Shown here: piece by piece, positions 14,616 to 22,685 of the stretch
Layout of the letters: every line of letters begins with the position of its first letter
Position numbering within the stretch: the first letter of the stretch is position 1
NCBI GenBank assembly: GCA_934533005.1
Contig: CAKTBC010000021.1
Coordinates: 1 to 24,011 of the forward strand
DNA from: an uncultured Oscillospiraceae bacterium
GTDB taxonomy: Bacteria > Bacillota > Clostridia > Oscillospirales > Oscillospiraceae
Direction of reading: 5' to 3'
DNA: 24,011 bases
Translations under genes and position numbers: made by a program
The notes under the pieces: model-generated
The model's database searches: none
What the model was told of the DNA's origin: nothing
The model's input: the letters and a program-made list of their open reading frames with translations, nothing else

Positions 14616-14641
14616 TTCGTTCCCCTTTCCTTTTTTCTGGA

Positions 14642-15931
14642 TCAAGACTTCTCTCTAAGTTCCGGGATGCAGCCGATCCCGTCGGGCAATACAAGGATCT
14701 TCTCATGAGTATAAAGCAGCGCATCCGCCTTTTCGATGGCCGCTTCCAGATTTTCCGCAGCGATCAGCCCCATTTTTTCTACAAAGGCCGGCTCCAATGT
14801 ACTGACCAGGATCACGGGGTGTTCCGCCATCACCTTGGCCATGATCTGGGACTGCCATTGATCCCGCTGCGTTTTCTCCATCGGTATCTGCCGGATATCG
14901 GACAGGATCTGCTTTGCGCTTCGGCCGGACGAAAATGTGCGGTAGAATTTTTCTCCCCCGTGACCGTCCTCGCAGGCCGCGCACATAATGATAACGCCTC
15001 CGCGTCTTGCCGCAACGTTCGCGGTGGAAATGGCTTTGACCGCCTGATAAATATTTTGATCCAGGGGATAGCCTCCGTTGCCTGTGATCACGATCCCGGC
15101 GGGATCCTGCACCTCAATCCGGCTCAGTTTACTTACATAATCGGCCCCCGCACGGTGCGCTTTCTCCATATCTCCGGCAAAAACCGCAACCGTTTCATGC
15201 GCACCGTTGATCACAGCGTTTACAATAAAGCGAAGCCCGGCACGTCTGGCCCCTTCGACCATATCCCGGTGGACGGGGTTTCTCTCCAGACTTCCGCTGT
15301 GGGCATATTCGCTGTCGATCAGCGAGGCGCTGTGGTTGGCAAATACGGTTTCTGTGGAGCAGACGCCCGGCAGAACGCTTTTTCTTCCGCCGGAAAAACC
15401 GGCAAAAAAGTGTGGTTCAATAAATCCTTCCGCAACCAGCAGATCCGCCTGAGCTGCCAGCGCGTTGACACGAAGAGGCGCGCCGGAGGGAAGAATCCCC
15501 AAATCGACCATCGGGCTTTTCTGGCAGTCGTGGATCTCAATACGCTCACATCGGCAGATCTCCGGCCCGAACTTCCGGATCAGTTCCTCATGGGTCGTTC
15601 CCCGATGGCAGCCTGTCGCGATCAGGATCGTGATCTCCGCATTCGGATTTCCACGCCGGATCTGCTGAAGCATTTGAGGCACGATCGCCTTGCTCGGAAC
15701 AGGCCGTGTATGATCGCTCGCCAGCAATACGACTCTCTGCTTTCCTTTTGCCAGCTCATACAGGGGCGGGCTGCCGATCGGCTTTTGCAGCGCCTGCGCT
15801 ACCAGCGCATCCGCAGAAGCCGTGGGTTCCTTTAAAGCAAGGTCATTTTGAGCAATTGCTAAGATCCGCTCATCCGCGATTTCAGCAGAAATTTTGCCAT
15901 GCCCAAAGGGCAGCGCAACTCTCAAACGCAT
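14642..15931 (-). CDS. LarA-family nickel-dependent 2-hydroxyacid racemase/epimerase
   Basis: This is a 429-residue cytoplasmic protein of the lactate racemase (LarA) superfamily. LarA uses a nickel-pincer nucleotide to interconvert D- and L-2-hydroxyacids by hydride transfer; other members act on other hydroxyacids and sugar acids. The family residues are present: SDHTRPVP (D73, R76), TGCHRG (H109), EPHFFAGFSGGRKSVLPG (H174 and the cofactor-linked Lys K184) and ANH (H200). No larB, larC or larE cofactor genes lie in this window. AGGAG directly abuts the ATG at 15931, which is too close; a TTG two codons later (15925) would have ideal spacing, so the real start may be there. The CdaR regulator upstream and the hydrolase downstream suggest a hydroxyacid or sugar-acid substrate rather than simple lactate (inference). 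Confidence 0.9.
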   Translation of the reverse strand: MRLRVALPFGHGKISAEIADERILAIAQNDLALKEPTASADALVAQALQKPIGSPPLYELAKGKQRVVLLASDHTRPVPSKAIVPQMLQQIRRGNPNAEITILIATGCHRGTTHEELIRKFGPEICRCERIEIHDCQKSPMVDLGILPSGAPLRVNALAAQADLLVAEGFIEPHFFAGFSGGRKSVLPGVCSTETVFANHSASLIDSEYAHSGSLERNPVHRDMVEGARRAGLRFIVNAVINGAHETVAVFAGDMEKAHRAGADYVSKLSRIEVQDPAGIVITGNGGYPLDQNIYQAVKAISTANVAARRGGVIIMCAACEDGHGGEKFYRTFSSGRSAKQILSDIRQIPMEKTQRDQWQSQIMAKVMAEHPVILVSTLEPAFVEKMGLIAAENLEAAIEKADALLYTHEKILVLPDGIGCIPELREKS

Positions 15932-16041
15932 CTCCTCTTTCTTTTTTCAGCACGCGCATCGATGTCTTGTGTCTGTTTCGGCCGTTGAAATTACTATAGT
16001 ATAAAACCTGCGTAAAAAACATGTTACCGAAGCTAAAAAGA

Positions 16042-16082
16042 ACGCGCTAATTTAGTTACGCATGCCACGCAGAAAAGCGCGT
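16042..16082. repeat. Long-spaced inverted repeat upstream of the larA-like gene
   Basis: ACGCGCT (16042-16048) and AGCGCGT (16076-16082) are perfect complements separated by 27 bp and followed on the plus strand by GCCTTTTTT. No plus-strand gene is present to be terminated. It could be a structured leader or an operator element of the larA-like operon; this is only a symmetry call. Confidence 0.3.
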
Positions 16083-16088
16083 GCCTTT

Positions 16089-16107
16089 TTTGTGTAGAAT
16101 CCACAAA
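16089..16107. promoter_or_regulatory. Candidate operator dyad upstream of the larA-like operon
   Basis: TTTGTG (16089-16094) and CACAAA (16102-16107) form a perfect inverted repeat with a 7-bp spacer, about 160 bp upstream of the LarA-like start. The CdaR-type regulator encoded next door is the obvious candidate to bind here (inference). Confidence 0.35.
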
Positions 16108-16153
16108 TCAATAAAATCGCTGCTGTGGAAAACGAATGAGGTCTCGACGGCAT

Positions 16154-16177
16154 GAAAAAGCCGCCGTTTCCGGCGGC
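16154..16177 (-). terminator. Intrinsic terminator of the CdaR-family gene
   Basis: Perfect 7-bp arms GCCGCCG and CGGCGGC with a 4-nt loop are followed on the minus strand by TTTTTCATG. It lies about 48 bp after the stop of the regulator gene, so the regulator is probably a separate transcript from the larA-like operon. Confidence 0.82.
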
Positions 16178-16224
16178 ATATTAGAGTATTCGTGCTTTGA
16201 CATTTCTTTAGCCCTAGCAATTTC

Positions 16225-17352
16225 TTATTCGCTGTGCAATTCTTTATAAAAAGTCATTGCCAGATAAAAAAGGCATGTGTCTCCCAGTTTTCTGGGGTTG
16301 TAACCCGTGTAGTCTGTAATATAGTTCAGCTTATACTGCACGGTATTCTTATGCAGATACAGTCTTTCCGCGGTTTGCCCAATGGAGCCGTTGCAGGCAT
16401 AAAGCGTCTGAAGGAGATGTATCTCCTCCCGCAACTTCTCCCCGGATGTTTCCCGAAATAGGCGTCGCAGAAACTCGCGCTTTGCTTCTTCGGAAACCTC
16501 ATTGGACACGATCTCCAGCAGGATATCGTCATAAAATACCAGCCCGGCGCCGTTTCCGGCGGCGCGAAGCGCCCGTCTGGCTCTGGCGTATGCCTGCTTA
16601 AGCTGACCGCCGGTGATACCGCGGCTGTCAACGCCGGCGATCAAACGATGCGCGCATTCTTTCTCTACGGTCTGCTGGATCCGCTCTATCACGCTTTGGA
16701 TCTGACTGTCCGGCCGTTCTGTCAGCAAAATCACATAGCTGCCGCCGGTACTGCCGCTGAGGTTCCGGGAATCTTCCCTGAGAATGCTGCGGATGCAATG
16801 GTCTACCCGGGCTGTCTTCTCTTCATTCATAATGGACCCCGGCGCACGCTCCAAAAGAGCCAGTCTTCTGGGAATATCCATTCGGATCCCGAGTCGCTGC
16901 CCTTCATCTTCCATGCCCTGCGTCATATCCTCGGGATCCATTGTCATCCATTCCTGTAAGAAACGATTGCGTGCCTGCCGTTCGTTGTACTTTTGATCCT
17001 TCAGTGCGCTTTCCATCAGCAGGATCTCCGTCATTCGCTTGACGACCTGTCCGTATCGGATAACATCCTGCTCTTTCCCGGTTATCCCCACGACGCCCAC
17101 GGTCGCGTCATCCAGCTCCAGTGTCAAATTAATGCCTGAGCGCGTACCGGCATACGTATTGTCATCCGAAACAGACATTTCCTTCAGACCTTCCCGAAGC
17201 ATCCGTGCGGAAGCCCCATGATAATCCCCAATCCGGCCAGGATCCGTACACGCAATGATATGGCAGGTCGTATCCATGAAGGTAAGATCTTCTCCGATGA
17301 TTTTCTTCATCTCCGTAACGATATTCATTGCTGTAGACTGGGTGATTTTCAT
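16225..17352 (-). CDS. CdaR-family (sugar diacid-type) transcriptional regulator
   Basis: This is a 375-residue regulator. The N-terminal putative sugar-diacid recognition domain is typical: TDPGRIGDYHGAS near residue 36, then VGVVGITGKEQDVIRYG and VKRMTEILLMES (about 86-115). A GGDEF-like middle region follows. The C-terminus is a PucR/CdaR helix-turn-helix (about 318-372) with LLQTLYACNGSIGQTAERLY, HKNTVQYKLNYI and YNPRKLGD. In E. coli, CdaR activates glucarate, galactarate and glycerate genes; here the ligand is unknown. The start ATG 17352 was preferred over 17370 because GAGAGG precedes it, although the spacing is about 10 nt. It ends at its own terminator and lies upstream of the LarA-like and hydrolase genes, which it probably controls (inference). 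Confidence 0.9.
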   Translation of the reverse strand: MKITQSTAMNIVTEMKKIIGEDLTFMDTTCHIIACTDPGRIGDYHGASARMLREGLKEMSVSDDNTYAGTRSGINLTLELDDATVGVVGITGKEQDVIRYGQVVKRMTEILLMESALKDQKYNERQARNRFLQEWMTMDPEDMTQGMEDEGQRLGIRMDIPRRLALLERAPGSIMNEEKTARVDHCIRSILREDSRNLSGSTGGSYVILLTERPDSQIQSVIERIQQTVEKECAHRLIAGVDSRGITGGQLKQAYARARRALRAAGNGAGLVFYDDILLEIVSNEVSEEAKREFLRRLFRETSGEKLREEIHLLQTLYACNGSIGQTAERLYLHKNTVQYKLNYITDYTGYNPRKLGDTCLFYLAMTFYKELHSE

Positions 17353-17393
17353 GTTGAAATAACCTCTCATAAGGATATCGGCGCAGTTTAATG

Positions 17394-17429
17394 AAAAAGC
17401 GAAGCGTGCCTTTTTCTTGTACGCTTCGC
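17394..17429 (-). terminator. Intrinsic terminator of the leuS operon
   Basis: Perfect 9-bp arms GCGAAGCGT and ACGCTTCGC enclose a 13-nt loop and are followed by TTTTTC on the minus strand and CTTTTTT on the plus strand. It lies 10 bp after the leuS stop and insulates the operon from the CdaR gene. Confidence 0.92.
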
Positions 17430-17438
17430 CTTTTTTGC

Positions 17439-17460
17439 TTATTTCTTCGGCTTGAGAATG
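17439..17460. repeat. 22-bp direct repeat, copy 2 (leuS 3' end)
   Basis: This copy is the last seven codons and stop of leuS. It matches 12652-12673 at 21 of 22 positions in the same orientation, 4.8 kb away. See the first copy. Confidence 0.6.
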
Positions 17461-19853
17461 AAGTTGATGAGCTTGTTGGGAACATTGATCGTTTTAACGA
17501 TCTCCATGCCCTCCACGTAGCCCGCGATCTTCTTATCCGCAAGAGCGGTGGCGGAAACGACCTCCACGGTGCTGTCCGCCGGGACAACAACGGTGCTGCG
17601 GAGCTTGCCGTTAATCTGCACGGCGATGGTTTTTTCGGTATCGACCATCTTCGCTTCGTCATGCTCCGGCCACTCCGCTTCACTCGCGAGTCCTTCAAAG
17701 CCCTGGATCTGCCAGAGCTCTTCGCAGATATGCGGCGCGAACGGAGAGAGGAGCTGGAGCAGCACGCGGATATCGCCGCGGCTCGGCTTTTTAGAATAGA
17801 ACTGATTGACGAGCGACATGAGCTGCGCAATGGCGGTGTTGAACTTCATCTCGTCGATATCGGAGCTGACCTTCTGGATAGCGCGGTGTATCTCCTTCTC
17901 GTTGTCCTTGGAAATCTCGTCGCCGGTGAGAGGCTCGCTCGCGAGATTCCACACACGGTCGAGGAAGCGGCGGCAGCCCGCCACGGCGTTGCTCGACCAC
18001 GCGGCAGCCTTCGTGAAATCGCCGATGAACATGATGTACACGCGCAGCGTATCTGCGCCGTACTGCTCAACGATATCGTTCGGATTCACCACGTTGCCGC
18101 GGGACTTGGACATCTTCTCGCCGCCCTCGCCGAGGATCATGCCATGGCTCGTGCGCTTGGCATACGGCTCCTTCGTCGGGACAAGGCCCTCGTCATAGAG
18201 GAACTTGTGCCAGAAACGGGAGTAGAGCAGGTGGAGCGTCGTGTGCTCCATGCCGCCGTTGTACCAGTCCACGGGGGACCAGTATTTGAGCGCCTCGGGG
18301 CTTGCGAACGCTTCTTTGTTATGCGGATCCATGTAGCGCAGGAAATACCACGAGGAGCCCGCCCACTGCGGCATGGTGTCGGTCTCGCGCTGCGCCGCAC
18401 CGCCGCACTTTGGGCAGGTGGTGTTGACCCAGTCCGTGATTTTGGAGATGGGCGATTCGCCGTCATCCGTCGGCTCATAGCTCTCTACCTGCGGGAGCAG
18501 AAGCGGGAGCTGATCCTCCGGCAGCGGCACCCAGCCGCACGCCGGGCACTTCACCATCGGGATGGGCTCGCCCCAATAGCGCTGGCGGGAGAAAACCCAG
18601 TCGCGCAGCTTGAAGTTCGTCTTGGGATGGCCGATCCCCTCGTCCGTGACCCATTTCTTCATGGCGGGGATAGCGTCCTTCACGGTCATGCCGTTGAGGA
18701 AGCCGGAGTTCACCATGATGCCAGTGTCGTCCTTGAGCGTAAAGGCTTCCTTCGTGATATCGCCGCCCTGCACGACCTCGATGATCGGCAGACCGAACTT
18801 TGTGGCAAACTCCCAGTCGCGCTGGTCGTGGCCGGGAACGCCCATAACGGCGCCGGTGCCGTAGCTCATGAGAACATAGTCCGAAACGAAAAGGGGGATC
18901 TCTTCCTTCGTCGCAGGGTTAATGGCGCGCACGCCCTCGAGGCGCACGCCGGTCTTGTCTTTGTTGAGCTCGCTGCGCTCGAAATCGGACTTGTGCGCGG
19001 CTTCCTCGCGGTAGGCCGCCACGGCATCCCAGTTGGAGAGCTTATCCTTCCACGTATCGAGGACCGGATGCTCCGGGGAGAGGACCATATACGTAACGCC
19101 GAAGAGCGTATCGCAGCGGGTGGTATATACCGTGAGCGGATCTCCGAGCGTCGTGCCGAAGGTGAGCTCCGCACCCTCGCTGCGGCCGATCCAGTTGCGC
19201 TGCTGGATCTTTACGCGCGGGATGAAGTCCACATCGTCCAGATCGTCGATCAGGCGGTCGGCATACTTCGTGATAGCAAGCATCCACTGGCTCTTCTCAC
19301 GGCGCACGACGGGGCTGCCGCAGCGCTCGCATACACCGTCCACGACCTCTTCGTTCGCGAGGACGCACTTGCAGCTCGTGCACCAGTTGACCGGCATGGA
19401 GGCTTTGTACGCAAGTCCCTTCTTGTACATCTGCAGGAAGATCCACTGTGTCCACTTGTAGTACTCAGGGTCGGTCGTATCCACAACGCGATCCCAGTCG
19501 AACGAATAGCCGAGCATATGGAGCTGCTTTTCAAAGTTGGCAATGTTCTGCTTCGTTACGATAGAGGGATGCACATGATTCTTGATGGCATAGTTCTCCG
19601 TCGGCAGACCGAAAGCGTCATAGCCGATAGGAAAAAGAACGTTGTAGCCCTGCATCCGCTTGCGGCGGCAGATGACGTCCATCGCCGTGAACGGGCGCGT
19701 GTGGCCGACGTGCAGTCCCTGCCCGGACGGATACGGGAACTCGATCAGGCCGTAAAACTTCGGCTTGTCCGAGCCGGTGACGGCCTTGCCGCACTTATGC
19801 TCGACCCAGTATTTCTGCCATTTTTTCTCGATTTCTGCGTAATTGTACTCCAT
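17439..19853 (-). CDS. leuS: Leucyl-tRNA synthetase
   Basis: This is an 804-residue class I aminoacyl-tRNA synthetase that charges tRNA-Leu. The HIGH motif is HVGH (48-51) in YPSGQGLHVGHTRPF, and the KMSKS motif is at 580-584 in GGEKMSKSRGN. The CP1 editing domain lies between them, with GVTYMVLSPEHP and GAVMGVPGHDQRD. Zinc-ribbon-like Cys pairs are seen in NWCTSCKCVLANEEVVDG and in CPKCG. The anticodon-binding domain and the C-terminal extension complete the protein, ending INFILKPKK. The length is normal for bacteria. The start is ATG 19853, with AGGGGA about 10 nt upstream, 29 bp after rsfS. It is the last gene of the ftsY-leuS unit and is followed by a strong terminator. Confidence 0.98.
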   Translation of the reverse strand: MEYNYAEIEKKWQKYWVEHKCGKAVTGSDKPKFYGLIEFPYPSGQGLHVGHTRPFTAMDVICRRKRMQGYNVLFPIGYDAFGLPTENYAIKNHVHPSIVTKQNIANFEKQLHMLGYSFDWDRVVDTTDPEYYKWTQWIFLQMYKKGLAYKASMPVNWCTSCKCVLANEEVVDGVCERCGSPVVRREKSQWMLAITKYADRLIDDLDDVDFIPRVKIQQRNWIGRSEGAELTFGTTLGDPLTVYTTRCDTLFGVTYMVLSPEHPVLDTWKDKLSNWDAVAAYREEAAHKSDFERSELNKDKTGVRLEGVRAINPATKEEIPLFVSDYVLMSYGTGAVMGVPGHDQRDWEFATKFGLPIIEVVQGGDITKEAFTLKDDTGIMVNSGFLNGMTVKDAIPAMKKWVTDEGIGHPKTNFKLRDWVFSRQRYWGEPIPMVKCPACGWVPLPEDQLPLLLPQVESYEPTDDGESPISKITDWVNTTCPKCGGAAQRETDTMPQWAGSSWYFLRYMDPHNKEAFASPEALKYWSPVDWYNGGMEHTTLHLLYSRFWHKFLYDEGLVPTKEPYAKRTSHGMILGEGGEKMSKSRGNVVNPNDIVEQYGADTLRVYIMFIGDFTKAAAWSSNAVAGCRRFLDRVWNLASEPLTGDEISKDNEKEIHRAIQKVSSDIDEMKFNTAIAQLMSLVNQFYSKKPSRGDIRVLLQLLSPFAPHICEELWQIQGFEGLASEAEWPEHDEAKMVDTEKTIAVQINGKLRSTVVVPADSTVEVVSATALADKKIAGYVEGMEIVKTINVPNKLINFILKPKK

Positions 19854-19882
19854 GACGGTATGTCCCCTGCCCTCTTTTTTAT

Positions 19883-20236
19883 TTAAAGGAAGTCCTTATA
19901 GTCGATTTTTTCCGCGTCCGACCACAGGCGGTCCAGCGAGTAGAACGAGCGCATTTCTTCGGAGAAAATGTGGACGACGACGCAGCCGAAGTCCAGCAGC
20001 GTCCATCCGCCGGAGCGATAGCCCTCGCGGCGCAGCGGCGGTTCTCCTGCCTGCGAGAGGACCTTGTCCACCTCGTCAGCGAGCGTTTTGCCGTGCGTGG
20101 AGTTACCGGCGGTGCAGAGAATGAAGTAATCGGCCAGCACCGTTACTTTATCGGTCTTCAGGATCTGAATGTCGCGGGCGAGCTTATCGTCAAGCGCTTT
20201 CACCGCAAGATGAGCGATTTCCTTGGAAGTGAGCAT
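19883..20236 (-). CDS. rsfS: Ribosomal silencing factor RsfS
   Basis: This is a 117-residue protein of the RsfS/Iojap family, which binds L14 on the large ribosomal subunit and blocks subunit joining under poor growth conditions. Family features are LDDKLARDIQILKTDK near the N-terminus, LADYFILCTAGNSTH, the EGYRSGGWTLLDFGCVVVHIF core and RSFYSLDRLWSDA near the end. The length is typical. The start is ATG 20236, about 8 nt after GAAAGG; an ATG at 20245 overlaps that site and is less likely. It lies between the LCP gene (34 bp) and leuS (29 bp). The association of rsfS with nadD and yqeK is common in Firmicutes. Confidence 0.95.
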   Translation of the reverse strand: MLTSKEIAHLAVKALDDKLARDIQILKTDKVTVLADYFILCTAGNSTHGKTLADEVDKVLSQAGEPPLRREGYRSGGWTLLDFGCVVVHIFSEEMRSFYSLDRLWSDAEKIDYKDFL

Positions 20237-20270
20237 ATGCCGCATCCTTTCTTTTTTTATGCGCCGGGCG

Positions 20271-21515
20271 TCAGCCGGCAAAGTAATCATAAAAGCTGTA
20301 AATATCCGGAATGTTGCCGGTCGTGGAGGTGAAGTTCGTCCCGTCAAAGCCGAGCACATCCAGATTGGCCGCCGTGACATCCACGGTAAACGGGTTGAGG
20401 TACGTGTTGATCATATCCAGCCACGGCTCCAGCTGAATGCTGACATACGACCCGCCGCGGATATACACGGATTCGTACGGGAGCGTGTAGAAGTTGATAT
20501 CCTCCGAGCGCATTTTCAAAAACTCCTGCGCATAAAACGCAATGTTTCCGCTCGTAAGATTCGTATCGGTGTTATCGATGATGAGACCGATGATCTGCGG
20601 CAGATTGGAGATGTTGCCGAGCTGAAGCACCTGCTTTGCCAGTGCCTCAAAGAAGGCATGCTGCGTTTCGATGCGGCCAAGATCGCCGTTCGGATAGCCG
20701 GTACCGTCATTGTTCTGGCGGAAGCGCACGACCTGCTCGCATTGATCGCCGTTAAGGAGCTGATAGCCGGGCGAGAGCGAGATATAGAGATCCTGATCGG
20801 GATCATCATAGTACATATAGATCGGCACATCGAAATACACGCCGCCGATGCAGTCAATGATCTGGCGGAACACATAGGTGTTCACGACCGCGTAGCTGTC
20901 GATGCCGAAGCCGACGAGATCTTCGATCTCGGAGACGAGCCCGTCGATGCCGGCGCTGCCGTACACGGAGTTGACCTTCTTTACCGCCCAGGGGACGTTG
21001 ACGAGCGTATCGCGCGGAATGCTCACGATGTTTGCCGTATGGTCGTCACAGTCGAACCGGGCGACCATGATGGAGTCGGTATTCAGCCCGACGCGGTCGC
21101 GCCCGACAACGAGGAGCGTATACACATTGTCCTTTCGGACGGCGGATTCTTCCTTCGGTGTCGGCGACGGAGACGCCGTCGGCGTGGCGCTCGGCTGCGC
21201 CGTTGCCCCGGCAGGGGTAGCGCTCGTTTCCGGTGTTGCCGTCTCCTGTGTCTTCAGCCCGGAATTATCGGTTTCCGGTGCCGTTGACCAGATGCTGTAG
21301 GCCAGAAGCACCAAAAGAAGAAGCGCGAGAACGCTGGCGATCACGATCAGCGTGACGGTGAGAGCGCGGGTGTTTCCCTTTTTGGAGGTTTTCTTTTTGG
21401 AGCTGTCTGCTTCCCCGGAGAGCGCTTCCATTCGCTGGGCAAAGCTTTCCGCTTCGGTGTCTTTTTTTCTTGCGGCGTTTTCGTGCGCGCCGCCCTTACG
21501 GGAAAAAATACTCAT
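20271..21515 (-). CDS. LytR-CpsA-Psr (LCP) family wall-polymer ligase
   Basis: This is a 414-residue type II membrane protein. LCP proteins attach lipid-linked glycopolymers such as teichoic acids or capsule to peptidoglycan on the outer face of the membrane. Residues about 1-48 are a basic cytoplasmic tail, followed by a membrane helix (about 51-74) and a Thr/Pro/Ser/Ala linker (about 90-122). The LCP domain starts with YTLLVVGRDRVGLNTDSIMV, with the substrate and metal residues expected around D147 and the Arg of SIPRDT (R168). Later comes VVRFRQNNDGTGYPNGDLGR. The start ATG 21515 has AGAGG upstream at a short spacing of about 3 nt and lies 10 bp after the nadD-yqeK stop. No tagged polymer genes are nearby, so the polymer is unknown. 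Confidence 0.93.
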   Translation of the reverse strand: MSIFSRKGGAHENAARKKDTEAESFAQRMEALSGEADSSKKKTSKKGNTRALTVTLIVIASVLALLLLVLLAYSIWSTAPETDNSGLKTQETATPETSATPAGATAQPSATPTASPSPTPKEESAVRKDNVYTLLVVGRDRVGLNTDSIMVARFDCDDHTANIVSIPRDTLVNVPWAVKKVNSVYGSAGIDGLVSEIEDLVGFGIDSYAVVNTYVFRQIIDCIGGVYFDVPIYMYYDDPDQDLYISLSPGYQLLNGDQCEQVVRFRQNNDGTGYPNGDLGRIETQHAFFEALAKQVLQLGNISNLPQIIGLIIDNTDTNLTSGNIAFYAQEFLKMRSEDINFYTLPYESVYIRGGSYVSIQLEPWLDMINTYLNPFTVDVTAANLDVLGFDGTNFTSTTGNIPDIYSFYDYFAG

Positions 21516-21525
21516 AGACCTCTTC

Positions 21526-22680
21526 TCAATTCTGTGTTTGCAGCCAGCGGAGCGCTTCCGCCGATCTCGGATGCGGCGCAGCGCCGCGGCGTGCGACCTC
21601 ATCCATACTCATTTGCAGCGCTTCGATCATCGCGCCGTTCAGATCCGCAAAAGCCAGAGCGCGCACGCGCTCCACGCCGGGAAAATTACGTGTCGGCTCG
21701 ATGAAGTCGGCAAGGTACACGATTTTTTCCAATGTCGTCATTCCAGGACAACCGGTCGTGTGCCATTCGATCGCGCAAAAAATGTTGTCCGGCACCCCAA
21801 AACGCTCGCGGGCAAACCACGCGCCGGTGAGCGCGTGAAGCGTTTTCGGTGCGGCAACATCCGCAGCATCCAACACGATACCATATTTTTCCGCCAGACG
21901 CAACTGCTCGTCCGTCGAGAGCTTTTTGGTAATGTCGTGCAGGATCCCCGCTTCCGCCGCGTCCTCCGGATTTTCGCCCCAGCGCAGCGCCAGCCGTGCC
22001 GCCGTCTCCTCGCAGCCGCGAACATGCGCTATGCGCGCGGGTTTGAGGTAAGCGTCCGTCTTTTCACGCAGCCATGCAAGATCGGGCTTTGCGCCGTACA
22101 TGCGGCAGCGGATGATCTCGGAGTACACCGCGCCACAGAGCCTGTCCGCACCGCCGCGCTGCGGCAGCGCCGCGCGCAGCGCCGTGGAGTCCATCGGCAG
22201 CGGCGTTTTGGGAATGATCTCGATCCGCGCGCCGTACGTTTCACGAAGATAGGCCGCATAGCGCTGGATCTCTGCCATATCGCCATCGGCCCGGGGCAGC
22301 GCCGCAAGCGTGCAGAGTGAAAAGATCCCCCGAAAATCGTGCCAATGCTCCATATAGAGAAGCATGTCCGTTCCAACGAGAAAATATAGCTCTGCTCCGG
22401 GATTCTCACGGGATATGTCCCGCAGAGTATCCACGGTGTAGCTCTTCCCTTCACGGTGCAGCTCCATGGGCGTGACATCCGCTTCCGGGAACGCCAGATT
22501 GCACAGGCGAAGGCGCTCTTCCGCGCTCGGGCTTCCTTCCGCCAGCGCTTTGTGCGGTGGGATGCCCGCCGGAATGACAAGCACGCGATCCGCGCCAAGC
22601 GCTGCCGCAGCGCAGGAGAGCGCGTCGGCATGGCCGAGATGCGGCGGATTAAACGTCCCGCCATAGATCAAAAGACGCAT
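21526..22680 (-). CDS. nadD: Fused nicotinate-nucleotide adenylyltransferase (NadD) and YqeK HD-domain phosphohydrolase
   Basis: This is a 384-residue two-domain protein. Residues 1-195 are NadD, which adenylates nicotinate mononucleotide in NAD synthesis: GGTFNPPHLGH (with HLGH at 14-17), SYTVDTLRDI, LVGTDML and MDSTALRAALP. Residues about 198-384 are a YqeK-type HD hydrolase, which in other bacteria cleaves diadenosine tetraphosphate symmetrically. Its metal residues appear as H219, H248-D249 (GILHDITKKL), H282, H307 and D325 (VYLADFIEP). In many Firmicutes nadD and yqeK are separate neighbours, so this is a clear in-frame fusion. The start ATG 22680 has TAAGG upstream and lies 5 bp after yhbY. 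A longer frame to 22815 overlaps yhbY and is rejected. Confidence 0.95.
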   Translation of the reverse strand: MRLLIYGGTFNPPHLGHADALSCAAAALGADRVLVIPAGIPPHKALAEGSPSAEERLRLCNLAFPEADVTPMELHREGKSYTVDTLRDISRENPGAELYFLVGTDMLLYMEHWHDFRGIFSLCTLAALPRADGDMAEIQRYAAYLRETYGARIEIIPKTPLPMDSTALRAALPQRGGADRLCGAVYSEIIRCRMYGAKPDLAWLREKTDAYLKPARIAHVRGCEETAARLALRWGENPEDAAEAGILHDITKKLSTDEQLRLAEKYGIVLDAADVAAPKTLHALTGAWFARERFGVPDNIFCAIEWHTTGCPGMTTLEKIVYLADFIEPTRNFPGVERVRALAFADLNGAMIEALQMSMDEVARRGAAPHPRSAEALRWLQTQN

Positions 22681-22685
22681 GGACC

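Noticed and set aside
16042..16095. Plus-strand terminator upstream of the larA-like gene
   Set aside because: The inverted repeat is followed by a T run on the plus strand, but its arms are 27 bp apart and no plus-strand gene exists to be terminated, so it is kept only as an inverted repeat.
16121..16140. Possible catabolite-repression (cre) site near TGGAAAACGAATGA
   Set aside because: The central CG is displaced by one base relative to the cre consensus and the symmetry is poor.
12732..17370. Prophage or transposon
   Set aside because: No integrase, transposase, recombinase or terminal inverted repeats are visible; only the short direct repeat hints at insertion.
17391..19886. Plus-strand open frame of about 830 codons opposite leuS
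   Set aside because: It mirrors an unmistakable leuS on the other strand, has no recognisable motif and is rich in Arg, His and Ala, typical of an antisense shadow in GC-rich DNA.
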